Both the position numbers and the translations under genes were made by a program. This document shows, in pieces, positions 1-8,984 of a stretch of 64,000 bases of DNA. The number at the start of each line of letters is the position of its first letter. The first letter of the stretch is position 1. Origin of the DNA: Micromonospora antibiotica (GTDB lineage Bacteria; Actinomycetota; Actinomycetes; Mycobacteriales; Micromonosporaceae); contig NZ_JAGFWR010000033.1 of NCBI RefSeq assembly GCF_017599305.1, positions 1 through 64,000 on the forward strand, written 5' to 3'. The notes under the pieces were generated by a model. That model did no database searches, had not been told where the DNA came from, and saw only the letters and a list, made by a program, of their open reading frames with translations.

Positions 1-15
1 AGGTGAGTGCAGGAA

Positions 16-97
16 CGGGTCACCCGGACACGCCGACGAATCCCCTAGAAGACACCACGGTCAGTCAGAGGGTGAGTCAGACCAGCCGGGTGACCCG
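16..97. repeat. Two copies of an 11-bp palindrome at the window edge
   Basis: The palindrome CGGGTSACCCG occurs at 16-26 and again at 87-97, about 70 bp apart. A short GGTGAGT word precedes each copy. It lies just past the 3' end of the minus-strand gene that stops at 115, so it could belong to a terminator or to the control region of a gene left of the window. Function is not known. Confidence 0.4.
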
Positions 98-114
98 CTC
101 CCACATCATCACTG

Positions 115-852
115 TCAGAGGGCTCCGGGCCCGGCGTTGACCTGCGCGTAGGAGGGAAGGTCCCCGCGTACCGGATGGCCGTCGCGGACGGCCAGGGCCG
201 TCTCCACCGTGGCGGCGAGGGCGGCGCGGAAGAGCAGGGAACCGGTGCTGATCCGTCGTACGCCGAGCTCGGTCAGGGCGGCGACGGTGTGCCGTCCGGG
301 CAGGAAGAGGACGTTCACCGGGACGTCGACCGCCGCCACGACGGCGGCGATGTCGGCGGGCTCCGCCAGACCGGGAACGAACACGGCGTCGGCGCCGGCG
401 TCCGCGTACCGCCGGACCCGACGCAGGGCCTCCGTCAGGTCGCCGGGGCGTTGCCAGTGGGTGTCGGTCCGGGCGTTGACGAACAGGTGGGGTACCTCCC
501 GCTTCACCGAGCGGATCAGCGTGGCGTGCGTGTCGGCCGGACCCATGGCGTCCTCCATGTTCACCCCGACGGCACCCGCCTGCGCCACCGCGACCGCGGC
601 GTCGACCGAGCCGGTCTCGATGTCGACGGTGACGGCGACCGGGAGGGCCGCCAGGCTCCGGGTGAGGCGCAGGGTGTGGGCGTCGGCGGCGTTGACCCCG
701 TCGGGCAGGCCGTTGGCGGCCGCGACGCCGAGGCTGGTCGTACCGAGCGCCGGGAACCCGGCGTCGACCAGGGCGCGGGCCGAGGCGACATCCCACACGT
801 TCGGCAGGACCAACGGATCGCCGGTGCGGTGGAGTGCGGCGAAGTCCCTCAC
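115..852 (-). CDS. Isocitrate lyase/PEP mutase family protein
   Basis: A 245-residue single-domain TIM-barrel enzyme of the isocitrate lyase/phosphoenolpyruvate mutase superfamily. It carries the family landmarks LPNVWDVASA near residue 16, the metal-site stretch TVDIETG at 75-81, VNMEDA at 98-102 and NARTD near 125. Members cleave or rearrange C-C or C-P bonds of small 2-oxo or 2-hydroxy acids with Mg2+. The classical isocitrate lyase KKCGH motif is absent, so this belongs to the oxaloacetase/2-methylisocitrate-lyase-like clade and its substrate cannot be read from sequence. The start is a GTG with a weak ribosome site. It stands alone and is transcribed divergently from the lipoprotein gene. 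Confidence 0.85.
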   Translation of the reverse strand: MRDFAALHRTGDPLVLPNVWDVASARALVDAGFPALGTTSLGVAAANGLPDGVNAADAHTLRLTRSLAALPVAVTVDIETGSVDAAVAVAQAGAVGVNMEDAMGPADTHATLIRSVKREVPHLFVNARTDTHWQRPGDLTEALRRVRRYADAGADAVFVPGLAEPADIAAVVAAVDVPVNVLFLPGRHTVAALTELGVRRISTGSLLFRAALAATVETALAVRDGHPVRGDLPSYAQVNAGPGAL

Positions 853-1112
853 GCCCGCGCCGCCGTGGTGGTCGGTGGGCCGGACGGAGAGTCGTTCAGG
901 ACGGCGTGAGGGCAGCTGGTCGGCATGTGGTGCACCCTACGACCCGCACCGCGCGACGACCGGCCGGCCGGAGCACGGCCCCCCGCACGCCGCCGCCGAC
1001 CCGCGAGGACCCTCTCTCCGGCGGCCGTGCCTGGTCACCGGCGATCGACGGGCGGGGTGTGCGTCGAGGCCCTAGGGTGGCGGCTCTGGCCGGCCGATCG
1101 AGGGAGAGACCG

Positions 1113-2486
1113 TTGTCGCCGTCGTACCACCCCGCCCGTCGGCGCAGCGCCGTCGTCGCCCTGAGTCTGGTCGTCGGGCTCGTCGGCTGCGCCGCGCCCC
1201 GGGCCGAACGGGCGCAGCCGCCACCCGTGCGGGTCGAGGAGACCCAGGAGAGCCTGCGCGACGGCAGCGCCTCGCCCGCCCCGGCCGGCCCCCGGCCGGC
1301 CTGGTCGGCACCGGTGCGGCGGCTGGACCAGGAGTTGGCCGAGGTCGGGCAGTTCATCGTCGTGCCCGACGAGCGGGAACTGCGCGCCGTGGACCGCGCC
1401 ACCGGGCAGGACCGGTGGCGGCACCCGTTCACCACCGGTTACCGCTACGTGGTCGTCGGCGGGTCGATCGTGGCCGGCGACAACGACGACGGCGGTGTGG
1501 AGGTGCTCGACGCGGCCACCGGCGTCACCCGGTGGCGGGCGGCGGAGACCCAGGACGTCGTCGTCGACGACCGGGCCGTCTACGCCCGCGAATGCGCCGG
1601 CACCGGCAGGTCGGCGACCTGCGCGATCATCGGCCGGGACGTGCAGACCGGTCGCCGACTGTGGAAACTGCCCTCCGACCGGTTCGCCCGGGTGAGCGAC
1701 GTGACCCTCGGCGCACGCACGCCGTACGCGCCGGCTGCCGGCCGGTACGTGGCGGTACGGCTGAGCACGTCCGACCGCCCGGCCACCTACACCCCCGTCG
1801 CCCCGACCACCGGCCGGACCGGTGCCGGGCGGCTGCCGAACCGGGCCTGGTACGGGTTCGTCGCCGGTGACCTGCTGGTGAGCACCGACAACGATCCGCC
1901 CAAGGGTGACCAGCGTTGCACGGTCAGCATCACCAGCGTCCAGGCGGCCAGTGGAGGCCGGGGCTGGTCCGGGGTGGTCTACAGCGGGCGCCGGGAGAAC
2001 GGCGAGTGCGCCAAGCGGCTGGTCCACGACCGCAGCGGGCAGACCCTGATCGGCAGCGGCACCCGGCTCGTCGCGGTCACCGCCGACGAGCGACCGCAAC
2101 TGGTGGACCTGCGCACCGGCGCGACGGTCTGGAAGGGGGCCGTCGCCGGCGTACCGATCGATGGTGACGACCGGTCGGTGCTGGTGCGCGACAAGGCCGA
2201 CACGGGCGGGTTGGCGTTGCTCGACCTGGACACCGGCGCGTCCCGGTGGACCGCGCCGGATCCGGCGCTGCCCGGCACGTCGGCGAGCTGGCGGTCGGCG
2301 GTCACCGGGGGACTGGTGGCGGTCAGCGGGGCCGAGGACGGCCGACCGCAGGTGCTGGTGTACGACGTCGGCACCGGTCGTGAGCTCGGCCGCTACCCCG
2401 GCTGGCTCGCCGGGGCGGGGCGGGACTGGGTCGCGGTCAGCCACTCCGGCACCGGCGGTCTCGCGGTGGACCTGCACACCTTCTGA
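1113..2486 (+). CDS. PQQ-like beta-propeller repeat lipoprotein
   Basis: A secreted, probably membrane-anchored protein of 457 residues. I place the start at TTG 1113, preceded by the AGGGAGAG ribosome site. This gives a basic N-terminus, a hydrophobic core and a lipobox ending LVGC, hence a lipoprotein signal peptide. The mature part contains repeated blades of the PQQ-enzyme/YVTN kind, such as AVDRATGQDRWR and VLDAATGVTRWR. Such propellers in actinobacteria usually act as protein-interaction platforms at the cell surface rather than as quinoproteins, and no cofactor site is evident. The open frame extends upstream to 834, but that part has no signal sequence and reads as non-coding. Function unknown. 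Confidence 0.8.
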   Translation: MSPSYHPARRRSAVVALSLVVGLVGCAAPRAERAQPPPVRVEETQESLRDGSASPAPAGPRPAWSAPVRRLDQELAEVGQFIVVPDERELRAVDRATGQDRWRHPFTTGYRYVVVGGSIVAGDNDDGGVEVLDAATGVTRWRAAETQDVVVDDRAVYARECAGTGRSATCAIIGRDVQTGRRLWKLPSDRFARVSDVTLGARTPYAPAAGRYVAVRLSTSDRPATYTPVAPTTGRTGAGRLPNRAWYGFVAGDLLVSTDNDPPKGDQRCTVSITSVQAASGGRGWSGVVYSGRRENGECAKRLVHDRSGQTLIGSGTRLVAVTADERPQLVDLRTGATVWKGAVAGVPIDGDDRSVLVRDKADTGGLALLDLDTGASRWTAPDPALPGTSASWRSAVTGGLVAVSGAEDGRPQVLVYDVGTGRELGRYPGWLAGAGRDWVAVSHSGTGGLAVDLHTF

Positions 2487-2607
2487 ACCTGACGACCGGG
2501 CACCGGGCGGCGACGTGCCCCGGCGGAATCCGCCGGGGCACTCAGCTCACCGCCGTCGGCGGCCAGGATGGCGTCGGGGCAGTGCGGTCGACTCGGTCGC
2601 CGACCGG

Positions 2608-3111
2608 TCAGTCGTCGTCACCGTCGTCCGAGTCGTCATCGTCATCGTCGTCGTCCTTGCCGGACCTGTCGTCGTCGTCCGCCTTCTCCTGCTCGGACTT
2701 GACGACGGCGCCGCTCTCCCGGTCGACCTCGACCTCGTGCTCGGTGTCGCCGTTGATGATCTCCACGCTCCAGACCGGGCGGCCCTCCTCCTGCTCCCGC
2801 TCGATCTCGGTGATCTGACCAGCGCCCACCTTGGCCAGGGCGATCTCGCCGGCACGCTGCTGGCTGACCGCGTCGTCGGTGGTCGGGGCGCTGCTGCCAC
2901 CGGGAGCCGGCGAACCGGTCGTCGGCGTGCCACCGGGCGTGCCGGGCGTGGCGGCGGTGGCACTCGGGTCGACCGGGGCGGGAGCGGTCGTCTCGGCGGT
3001 GGGCGTGGCGACCGGCGCCCGTTCCGCGGCGGACACGCCGAGCGCCGTGCCGGTGACGGCGAGGACGACGGCGCCGCCCGCGGCCGCCAGGAGCAGGGAT
3101 GTGCGCTTCAT
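2608..3111 (-). CDS. PepSY domain exported protein
   Basis: A 167-residue exported protein. It has a signal peptide (MKRTSLLLAAAGG onward, cleavage near SAAERA), a Pro/Thr/Ala-rich linker to about residue 85, one PepSY domain at about 88-140 (SQQRAGEIALAKVGAGQITE, then WSVEIINGD) and a strongly acidic Asp-rich tail. PepSY domains are thought to inhibit or tune extracellular proteases or to sense the envelope. The gene lies 76 bp downstream of the histidine kinase on the same strand, the usual actinobacterial order of regulator, kinase, PepSY, so it is probably the target or accessory of that system. The poly-Asp tail may bind divalent cations (inference). Confidence 0.85.
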   Translation of the reverse strand: MKRTSLLLAAAGGAVVLAVTGTALGVSAAERAPVATPTAETTAPAPVDPSATAATPGTPGGTPTTGSPAPGGSSAPTTDDAVSQQRAGEIALAKVGAGQITEIEREQEEGRPVWSVEIINGDTEHEVEVDRESGAVVKSEQEKADDDDRSGKDDDDDDDDSDDGDDD

Positions 3112-3187
3112 GGTGCGTACCTCCGGGGTTTCTCGGTTGTTGCAGTGAGCGTGCCCCGGCGGTGGATAGCGGCGCGCTGTGCCGACC

Positions 3188-4489
3188 CTAAGCTCCGGTT
3201 AAGGACGACCCGGGCGGTCCGAGCCGGAGTGTCACGACCGCGCCGCCCGCCGCGCCACCGCCCAGGTCGAGCTGTCCGCCGCTGGCCTGCGCGGCGCGGC
3301 GGGCGATGTCCAGCCCGAGACCGGTCGACCCGGCCCGGCTGGCACCCCGCTCGATCAGGCCGGCCGGGATCCCCGGTCCCGCGTCGGCGACGGTCAGGGC
3401 GGCGCCGGCGGCCTCCCGGGTCAACCGGACGGTGAACCCGGTGCCGTCCGGGGTGTGCGCGAAGACGTTGCCCAACAGGGCGTCCACGGCCGCGGCCAAC
3501 TCGTCGGCGGGCACCCCGACCGGCAGCGGCCCGGCCGCGAGGTCGAGGTCGACCGTGCGGCCGGTGTCCTCGGCCAGCACCGACCAGAAGGCGACCCGTT
3601 CGCCCACGATCGCGGCGGCGTCGGCGGTGACCGTGCCGGGACCGGTGTCGTCGGGGACGCTGCGCCAGCGGGCCTGCCGGATCAGGCCGGTGACCGCCCG
3701 CTCCAACCCGTCCACGGCCGCCGCCACCCGGGCCGCGTCGTCCGGGTCGCGCAGCGACTCCGCCTCCAGCCGGAGCGCGGTCAGCGGCGTACGCAACCGG
3801 TGCGACAGGTCGGCCACCTGCTCGCGTTCCTCGCGCAGCAGCACCTGGATCCGGGCGGCCAGGTGGTTGAGCGCACCGGCGACCTCGCGCAGTTCCGGTG
3901 GGCCGGCCGGTTCGGCGCGGGCGGTCAGCTCGGCGTTGGCCAGCCGGTGCGAGACCGAGGAGAGTTCGGTGATCGGCCGGACCAGGGTGCGGGCCAGCCG
4001 GTCGGCGACGGCGAGGCCGAGCAGCACGAGCACGATGCCGAGCGCGGCCAGCACCAGCCAGGCGCGGGCCACCCCGGCGGTGACGTCGGCCCGGGGCACC
4101 ACGGTGCGGATCACTCCGGTGCCGTCGGGTCGGCCCTGCACCGCGATCACGATCTCCCGACCGCCGTCCAGCTCCGCGGTGAGGCTCTGGCCCCGGGCGG
4201 CGAGGGCCACCGCGGGGGTACGCGGTTCCTGCGCGCCGAGCACCGTGCCGTCGGGCAGGTAGACGCTGACCGGTCGACCCGACTCGGCGGTGAGCTGCTC
4301 CACGGTCAACCGGATCGTCGCGGTGTCGGCGGTGCCGACCACCGGCACCAGCCCCTGCACGTCGGCGGTGGCCCGGACGGTGGCCCGGTCCTCGGCGACC
4401 GTGCGCACCAGCAGGGCCAGCGGCACCAGGAAGGCGACCAGGGTCAGGCAGGTGGTCGCCGCGACCAGGAGCGCCAACCGCCGTCTCAT
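3188..4489 (-). CDS. Sensor histidine kinase without an adjacent regulator
   Basis: A 433-residue membrane histidine kinase. TM1 is at about 6-28, followed by an extracytoplasmic sensor to about 140, TM2 at about 143-162, HAMP at about 163-215 and a HisKA dimerisation domain with the phospho-acceptor in DLSHRLRTPLT (His230). The ATPase domain has the N box (LLGNVFAHTPDG), G1 (DAGPGIP) and G2 (GSTGLGLDI). ATG 4489 follows a strong AGGAGG site. The gene precedes the PepSY gene, as in RR-HK-PepSY operons, but the expected response-regulator gene upstream is absent; the next gene is divergent. The kinase therefore either signals to a regulator encoded elsewhere or is a remnant of a larger operon. 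Confidence 0.92.
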   Translation of the reverse strand: MRRRLALLVAATTCLTLVAFLVPLALLVRTVAEDRATVRATADVQGLVPVVGTADTATIRLTVEQLTAESGRPVSVYLPDGTVLGAQEPRTPAVALAARGQSLTAELDGGREIVIAVQGRPDGTGVIRTVVPRADVTAGVARAWLVLAALGIVLVLLGLAVADRLARTLVRPITELSSVSHRLANAELTARAEPAGPPELREVAGALNHLAARIQVLLREEREQVADLSHRLRTPLTALRLEAESLRDPDDAARVAAAVDGLERAVTGLIRQARWRSVPDDTGPGTVTADAAAIVGERVAFWSVLAEDTGRTVDLDLAAGPLPVGVPADELAAAVDALLGNVFAHTPDGTGFTVRLTREAAGAALTVADAGPGIPAGLIERGASRAGSTGLGLDIARRAAQASGGQLDLGGGAAGGAVVTLRLGPPGSSLTGA

Positions 4490-4686
4490 CCGTCCTCCTG
4501 TCCGGCCGCACCCCGGCGGCCCCGCCGCAGGGGTGGGCGAGCCTGCTCGCGGGCCACCGCGCCGGGTGGGGCAGGTGCACCACAGCTTGGCAGGCTAGCC
4601 GGTCCGCCGGCGGCCGGGTCGTTCGTTAACCCTCGTTTATCCTCGCGCCGTGCTGGGCTTGGCGGTCGATCCGGCATAGTCGGGGC

Positions 4687-5157
4687 ATGGGTCGTCGCAC
4701 GTTCCTCGCCACCGCCGGCTGGCTGGCCGCCGCCGTGCTCGCCACCCTGATCGGGGTGGCCGCGATCCGGTTGGTCGGCGAGAGCATCACCGGCACCCCC
4801 GGTGGGGTGCGCAGCCAGGCCGAGGTCGAGCGGGCGTTGGCGGCGCCGGCCCCGGCGACGCCGGCCACCGCGTCGCCGGGGCCGGCGGGTCCCGGGCCGT
4901 CGTCGGCCGCGGCCTCCTCGACGCCCGGCCTGCGCCGCAGCTTCTCCACCCCGGGGGGTACGGCGGTCGCCGAGTGCGTGGGGGCCGACGTGCGGCTGGT
5001 CTCCTGGGCGCCGGCGCAGGACTACCGGGTCAAGGACGTGGACCGGGGGCCGGACGACGACGCCGAGGTGACCTTCGCCGGCCCGGCGGGGGAGTTCGAG
5101 GTGAAGGTCGGCTGTATCGGCGGCGAGCCGGTGGCCCGCCCGGGGGACGGCGACTGA
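4687..5157 (+). CDS. Hypothetical single-pass membrane or exported protein
   Basis: A 156-residue protein with an N-terminal hydrophobic helix (about 8-28), an Ala/Pro/Ser-rich low-complexity spacer (about 50-85) and a C-terminal domain of about 65 residues containing two cysteines (AECVGADVRL and KVGCIGGEP). These probably pair outside the cell. The C-terminal domain reads as a small beta-rich fold. I do not recognise the family. It is divergent from the kinase gene, with 197 bp between them, so the two may share a control region. Confidence 0.65.
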   Translation: MGRRTFLATAGWLAAAVLATLIGVAAIRLVGESITGTPGGVRSQAEVERALAAPAPATPATASPGPAGPGPSSAAASSTPGLRRSFSTPGGTAVAECVGADVRLVSWAPAQDYRVKDVDRGPDDDAEVTFAGPAGEFEVKVGCIGGEPVARPGDGD

Positions 5158-5228
5158 CGGACCTGCGGGCGGGCAGGCGCACGGTCAGGTCGGTTCGACC
5201 CGTCGATACGGCGAGCAGCGTCGATGCC

Positions 5229-5257
5229 TTGACACTCCTGATGCGATCGCTAACACT
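5229..5257 (+). promoter_or_regulatory. Putative promoter of the GH5 gene
   Basis: A consensus TTGACA at 5229-5234 is followed after 17 bp by AACACT at 5252-5257, which fits the second and sixth positions of a -10 box. The word CGCTAACA at 5248-5255 overlaps the -10 and matches half of the palindrome at 5387-5400. This would place the transcription start about 370 bases ahead of the GTG. A GATACT at 5285-5290 is an alternative -10 with a poor -35. Confidence 0.4.
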
Positions 5258-5386
5258 GATCTGCAATGCGTACGTAACAACCAGGATACTTCGGCAGCAC
5301 TCCCGCGAAGTGCTCTGGAACTGCTCGTTCGGCACGTCACCCAGACCGGGGTCGGGAGTTCCCGGGACGGACCCGCCCCGCCGCTC

Positions 5387-5400
5387 TGTTAACGCTAACA
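5387..5400. promoter_or_regulatory. Near-palindromic operator, LacI-type
   Basis: TGTTAACGCTAACA is a 14-bp near-perfect palindrome with a central CG, the form recognised by LacI-family repressors that control polysaccharide-degradation genes in actinomycetes. Only one base-pair position breaks the symmetry. It lies about 235 bp before the GH5 start. No LacI-type regulator gene is present in the window, so the cognate protein would be encoded elsewhere. Confidence 0.45.
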
Positions 5401-5634
5401 AGCGGGCGACTCGTAACGGCGGTGTCCGGCCTCGGCGGCAACCGTGGGCCCGGTCGACCGCCGTGGGGCGGCCCCGGTGCGGGGTGGCCCGGGGAGCGGG
5501 GTGGTCGGTCGCACCGGTGTCGTGCCACGGGTGGGGGAGACCGTCGGCCAGGCCGGAGGTCTCCCGTCGTTGTCCGTTGCCGAGGACACCCGGACGACCC
5601 CGTCCGTGGTCCGACCCCAGAGAGGCCAGGTCAC

Positions 5635-7176
5635 GTGATCGACCAATTCCTGCCCCGGACCCCGGCGCGTACCGGGGACGTCCCGGCACCGTCCCGCCGT
5701 GTCCGGTCGCCACGTCGGCTGCTGGTCGCGCTGCTGGCCGCGGCGACCGCGCTGGTCGGCGGGGTGGTGGTCGCGTCGTCGCCGGCCACCGCCGCCACCA
5801 GTGCGTTCCGGGGCATGAACTGGGCCGTGCTGGGGGACAACTTCAGCACCGGCCCGCTCGTCGTGCAGGGTCTCAGCGCGTCCGACAGCAACGCGACGGT
5901 ACGCGCCAAGGCCAACGCCCTCTACGACGACATGGCCGCCACCATGGGGATCAACACCGTGCGGCTGCCCGTCAACACCCACACGGTGGGAACGGCGTGG
6001 TGGGAGGCGTACCGGGGTGCCATCGACGCCGCCACCGAACGTGGTTTCAAGGTCATCCTGGCCTACTGGGAGGACGGCGCCGCCTCCGGCGGCCGGATCA
6101 CCAACCTCGGCGCGTGGAACGCGATGTGGACCACGGTGACCAACACCTACGGCTCGAACCCCAACGTCTACTTCGAGCCGATGAACGAGCCGCATGGCTA
6201 CAGCTCGACGGACTGGCGCAACGTCGCGGCGAACTGGCTCAGCTCCCACCCCTCGGCATCGCCCGGCCGGGTGCTGATCGGCGGCACCGGCTTCAGCCAG
6301 GACCTGCGGGACGTCTGCAACGACAGCCGCTTCAACGCGACGTTGCTCTCCTTCCACCACTACGCGTTCTTCTACAGCGAGATGAGCTACGACGCCTTCC
6401 GCAGCCACATCCAGACCCGCCTGGGCAACTGCGCCTCCCGTGCGGTCGCCACCGAGTGGGGCGCGCCGATGAACGACGGCCGCAACTACGCCGACGCCAA
6501 CAGCACCGACAACTTCGTCCGGCACATCCGGGCGATGGCCCAGGTGATGCGGGACAACCAGATGGGCGGCACCTACTGGCCCGCCCTCGGTGGCAAGCCC
6601 GGCACCATCGGCTACGACTGGTACTCGATGTACGCGCTCACCGGCACCGGCACCGACCTCAACCTGACCGTCCGCAACCCCTCCGGCGCCGACCGGGTCC
6701 GCTACGGGTGGGGTGACGCCGTCGGCGGTGGCCCCACGACGCCGCCCCCGAGCACCGGGACGTACTACCGGGTCACCGTGCGGCACAGCGGCAAGGCCAT
6801 GGACGTGCAGCAGCCCAACACCGACAACGGCGCGCGGGTCGGCCAGTACACCTACGCCGGCAACGCCTGGCAGCAGTGGCAGTTCGTCGACGCGGGCAGC
6901 GGCTGGTGGCGGCTGGTCAGCCGGCACAGCGGAAAGTGCCTCGACGTGACCAGCGCCTCCACGGCCGACGGTGCCGAACTCATCCAGTACACCTGCGGCA
7001 GTGGCACCAACCAGCAGTTCCAGATGGTCACCAACGGCAGCTACTTCCAGCTCCGGGCCCGGCACAGCAACAAGTGCGTGGACGTGCCGGCCTCGTCGAC
7101 CGCCGACGGCCAGGTGCTCAAGCAGTACACCTGCAACACCGGCGCCAACCAGCAGTGGTCCCGCACCACCGTCTGA
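5635..7176 (+). CDS. Secreted GH5 glycoside hydrolase with ricin-type CBM13
   Basis: A secreted beta-glycanase (cellulase or mannanase type) of 513 residues from GTG 5635, which follows an AGAGGCCAGG ribosome site. A basic N-region with paired arginines and a hydrophobic segment end in SPATAATS, giving a signal peptide of about 54 residues. The GH5 barrel (about 55-385) has the acid/base Glu in YFEPMNEPHG (near 185) and the nucleophile Glu in VATEWGAP (near 274). A Pro/Thr linker follows. The last 125 residues form a ricin beta-trefoil (CBM13) with QxW-type repeats (QQWQFV, NQQFQM, NQQWSR). It likely binds and cuts plant cell-wall polysaccharide outside the cell. The exact substrate cannot be fixed by reading. 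Confidence 0.93.
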   Translation: MIDQFLPRTPARTGDVPAPSRRVRSPRRLLVALLAAATALVGGVVVASSPATAATSAFRGMNWAVLGDNFSTGPLVVQGLSASDSNATVRAKANALYDDMAATMGINTVRLPVNTHTVGTAWWEAYRGAIDAATERGFKVILAYWEDGAASGGRITNLGAWNAMWTTVTNTYGSNPNVYFEPMNEPHGYSSTDWRNVAANWLSSHPSASPGRVLIGGTGFSQDLRDVCNDSRFNATLLSFHHYAFFYSEMSYDAFRSHIQTRLGNCASRAVATEWGAPMNDGRNYADANSTDNFVRHIRAMAQVMRDNQMGGTYWPALGGKPGTIGYDWYSMYALTGTGTDLNLTVRNPSGADRVRYGWGDAVGGGPTTPPPSTGTYYRVTVRHSGKAMDVQQPNTDNGARVGQYTYAGNAWQQWQFVDAGSGWWRLVSRHSGKCLDVTSASTADGAELIQYTCGSGTNQQFQMVTNGSYFQLRARHSNKCVDVPASSTADGQVLKQYTCNTGANQQWSRTTV

Positions 7177-7212
7177 CGACGTGACGCCGGGGGTCGGAAC
7201 CGGACGGGCGGC

Positions 7213-8328
7213 TCAGCCGTCGGCCGGTCCGGCCCCCGGGCCGTCGTCCACCGTGGGGAACGAGACCTGCACCCGCAGCCCGTCCCCGCCACGGGCGGAC
7301 GCGGTGATGATGCCCTCGTGGGCCCGGGTGATCGAGCGGGCGATCGACAGGCCGAGGCCCGCGCCGCCGCTGTGGTCGATGCGGACACCGGACCTGCGCC
7401 GGAACGGCTCGAACAGGGCGGCGACCTCGTCCGGTGGCACGTCGTCGCCGGTGTTCTCGACGACCAGCGCGGGCTCCGTGCCCACCCGGACCTCCAGGGT
7501 CCCGCCGGGCCGGTTGTACTTCACGCCGTTCTGCACCAGGTTGGCGACGAGCCGCTCCAGCAGCACCTGCTCGCCAACGACCAGCCGTGGGCTCAGTTGG
7601 CTGGTGATCGTGACGTCGGCCCCGTCGGCCCGGGCCCGGTGGGCGTCGAGCACCGTGGCGACGATCCGGTCGAGCCGCAACGGGGTACGGGTCAGCAGGC
7701 CACGGTCGCTCTCGCTGAGCACCAGCAGCCCCTCGATCAGGCGTTCGTTGCGTTCGTTGGTCTCCAGCAGTTGCGCGGTGAGCAGCGCGAGCTGGTCGTC
7801 GTTGAGACTGCGGGCCATGCCGACCTCGATCAGGGTGCGCTGGACGGCGAGCGGGGTCCGTAACTCGTGTGACGCGTCGGCGGCGAACCGGCGCTGGGCC
7901 TCGTAGCCCACCGCGATCCGGTCCATCATCTCGTCGATGGTGCGGCCCAGGACGGCCAGTTCGTCGCGGCCCGGGCCGGGCTTCAGCCGGTGCCCCAGAT
8001 TCTGCGGGCCGACGTTGGCGATCACCGGGGCCAGGTCCCGCAGCGGACGCAGGCACCAGCGGACGGCCGGGTGGCAGGCCGCCAACATGATCAGCAGCAC
8101 GATCGTCAGAGCGATCGCCTGCGGAATGCGGGGCCGCCGGAACACCTGCACGCAGGCGAACGAGGCGTCACCGTCCGGCGCCTGCCACGCGGGCCTGGCG
8201 CACCAGGACGGGCCGAACTCCCGCCACAGTGACAGCAGCAGGTCGGCGGCCGGCGTCACCAACGGGGCGGCGAGCAGGAGCACCCCGACGACCAGGAGCA
8301 TCCGCCGGGCCGGGGAGGGGAACCTCAT
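7213..8328 (-). CDS. Two-component sensor histidine kinase
   Basis: A 371-residue OmpR-class kinase. It has TM1 at about 10-31, a short extracytoplasmic loop with two cysteines (WCARPAW, SFACVQ), TM2 at about 70-87 and HAMP to about 140. The HisKA domain carries DASHELRTPL with His154. The ATPase domain has N box LVANLVQNGVKYN, and the C-terminal G2 box reads GGAGLGLSIARS. ATG 8328 overlaps the regulator stop codon by ATGA, so the pair is translationally coupled. The signal is unknown. The gene converges on the GH5 gene with only 36 bp between them. Confidence 0.93.
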   Translation of the reverse strand: MRFPSPARRMLLVVGVLLLAAPLVTPAADLLLSLWREFGPSWCARPAWQAPDGDASFACVQVFRRPRIPQAIALTIVLLIMLAACHPAVRWCLRPLRDLAPVIANVGPQNLGHRLKPGPGRDELAVLGRTIDEMMDRIAVGYEAQRRFAADASHELRTPLAVQRTLIEVGMARSLNDDQLALLTAQLLETNERNERLIEGLLVLSESDRGLLTRTPLRLDRIVATVLDAHRARADGADVTITSQLSPRLVVGEQVLLERLVANLVQNGVKYNRPGGTLEVRVGTEPALVVENTGDDVPPDEVAALFEPFRRRSGVRIDHSGGAGLGLSIARSITRAHEGIITASARGGDGLRVQVSFPTVDDGPGAGPADG

Positions 8329-8984
8329 GCGCCGAGCCGGTAGCCGACGCGGGGGAGGGTGTGGATCACCGGCGGGTCGCCGAGCTTGCGGCGCAGCGTC
8401 ATCACGGTGGTCCGTACCGTGTTGGTGAACGGGTCGGTGTGCTCGTCCCAGGCCTGCTCCAGCAGGTCCTCGGCGCTGACCACCCGGCCAGCGGCGCGCA
8501 TCAGCACGTGCAGGACGGCGTACTCCTTGGGGGACAGCGAGAGCACCAGCCCGTCGCGGGAGGCGGTGTGCCGGGTGACGTCCAGCACGATGCCGTCCTG
8601 CTCCAGCACCGGGGGCAGCGCCGGCGTCGAGCGTCGCGACAGCGCCTGCAACCGGGCGGCGAGTTCGGCGAAGGCGAACGGTTTGGTCAGGTAGTCGTCC
8701 GCGCCCAGGCCGAGACCCTCGACCCGCTGGCGGATGCCGGCCGCGGCGGTCAGCAGCAGCACCCGGGTCCCGGTGCCGGAGCCGGCGATCCACCGGCACA
8801 CGTCGTCACCGGTCTGGCCGGGCATGTCCCGGTCGAGCACGGCCACGTCGTAGCGGTTGACCGCGAGCCGTTCCAGGGCGCTGTCGCCGTCGTAGACCAC
8901 GTCGACGGCCATGGACAACCGGCGTAGCCCCTCGGCCACCATGTCGGCCAGCACCCGCTCGTCGTCAGCCATCAGCACCCGCAC
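8325..8984 (-). CDS. OmpR/PhoB-family response regulator
   Basis: A 219-residue transcription regulator partnered with the kinase that follows it. The receiver domain has the acidic pair DDE near residue 7, phospho-acceptor Asp51 (DVAVLDRDMPG) and Lys in DYLTKPFAF. The C-terminal winged helix includes SLSPKEYAVLHVLM and ends HTLPRVGYRLGA. I choose GTG 8984 behind GGGAG because the receiver fold begins there; the open frame further upstream has no homology-like character. It is divergent from the protease gene, with about 160 bp of shared control region. Confidence 0.93.
   Translation of the reverse strand: MRVLMADDERVLADMVAEGLRRLSMAVDVVYDGDSALERLAVNRYDVAVLDRDMPGQTGDDVCRWIAGSGTGTRVLLLTAAAGIRQRVEGLGLGADDYLTKPFAFAELAARLQALSRRSTPALPPVLEQDGIVLDVTRHTASRDGLVLSLSPKEYAVLHVLMRAAGRVVSAEDLLEQAWDEHTDPFTNTVRTTVMTLRRKLGDPPVIHTLPRVGYRLGA

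Larger units (their letters stand above)
5158..5634 (+). other. Long upstream region of the GH5 gene
   Basis: There is no credible gene in these 477 bases. The stretch from about 5220 to 5320 is AT-richer than its surroundings. It holds a promoter-like pair, an inverted repeat AGCACT-N7-AGTGCT at 5296-5314 and a near-palindrome at 5387-5400. It most likely acts as a regulatory leader for the secreted glycosidase that starts at 5635. Confidence 0.5.
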
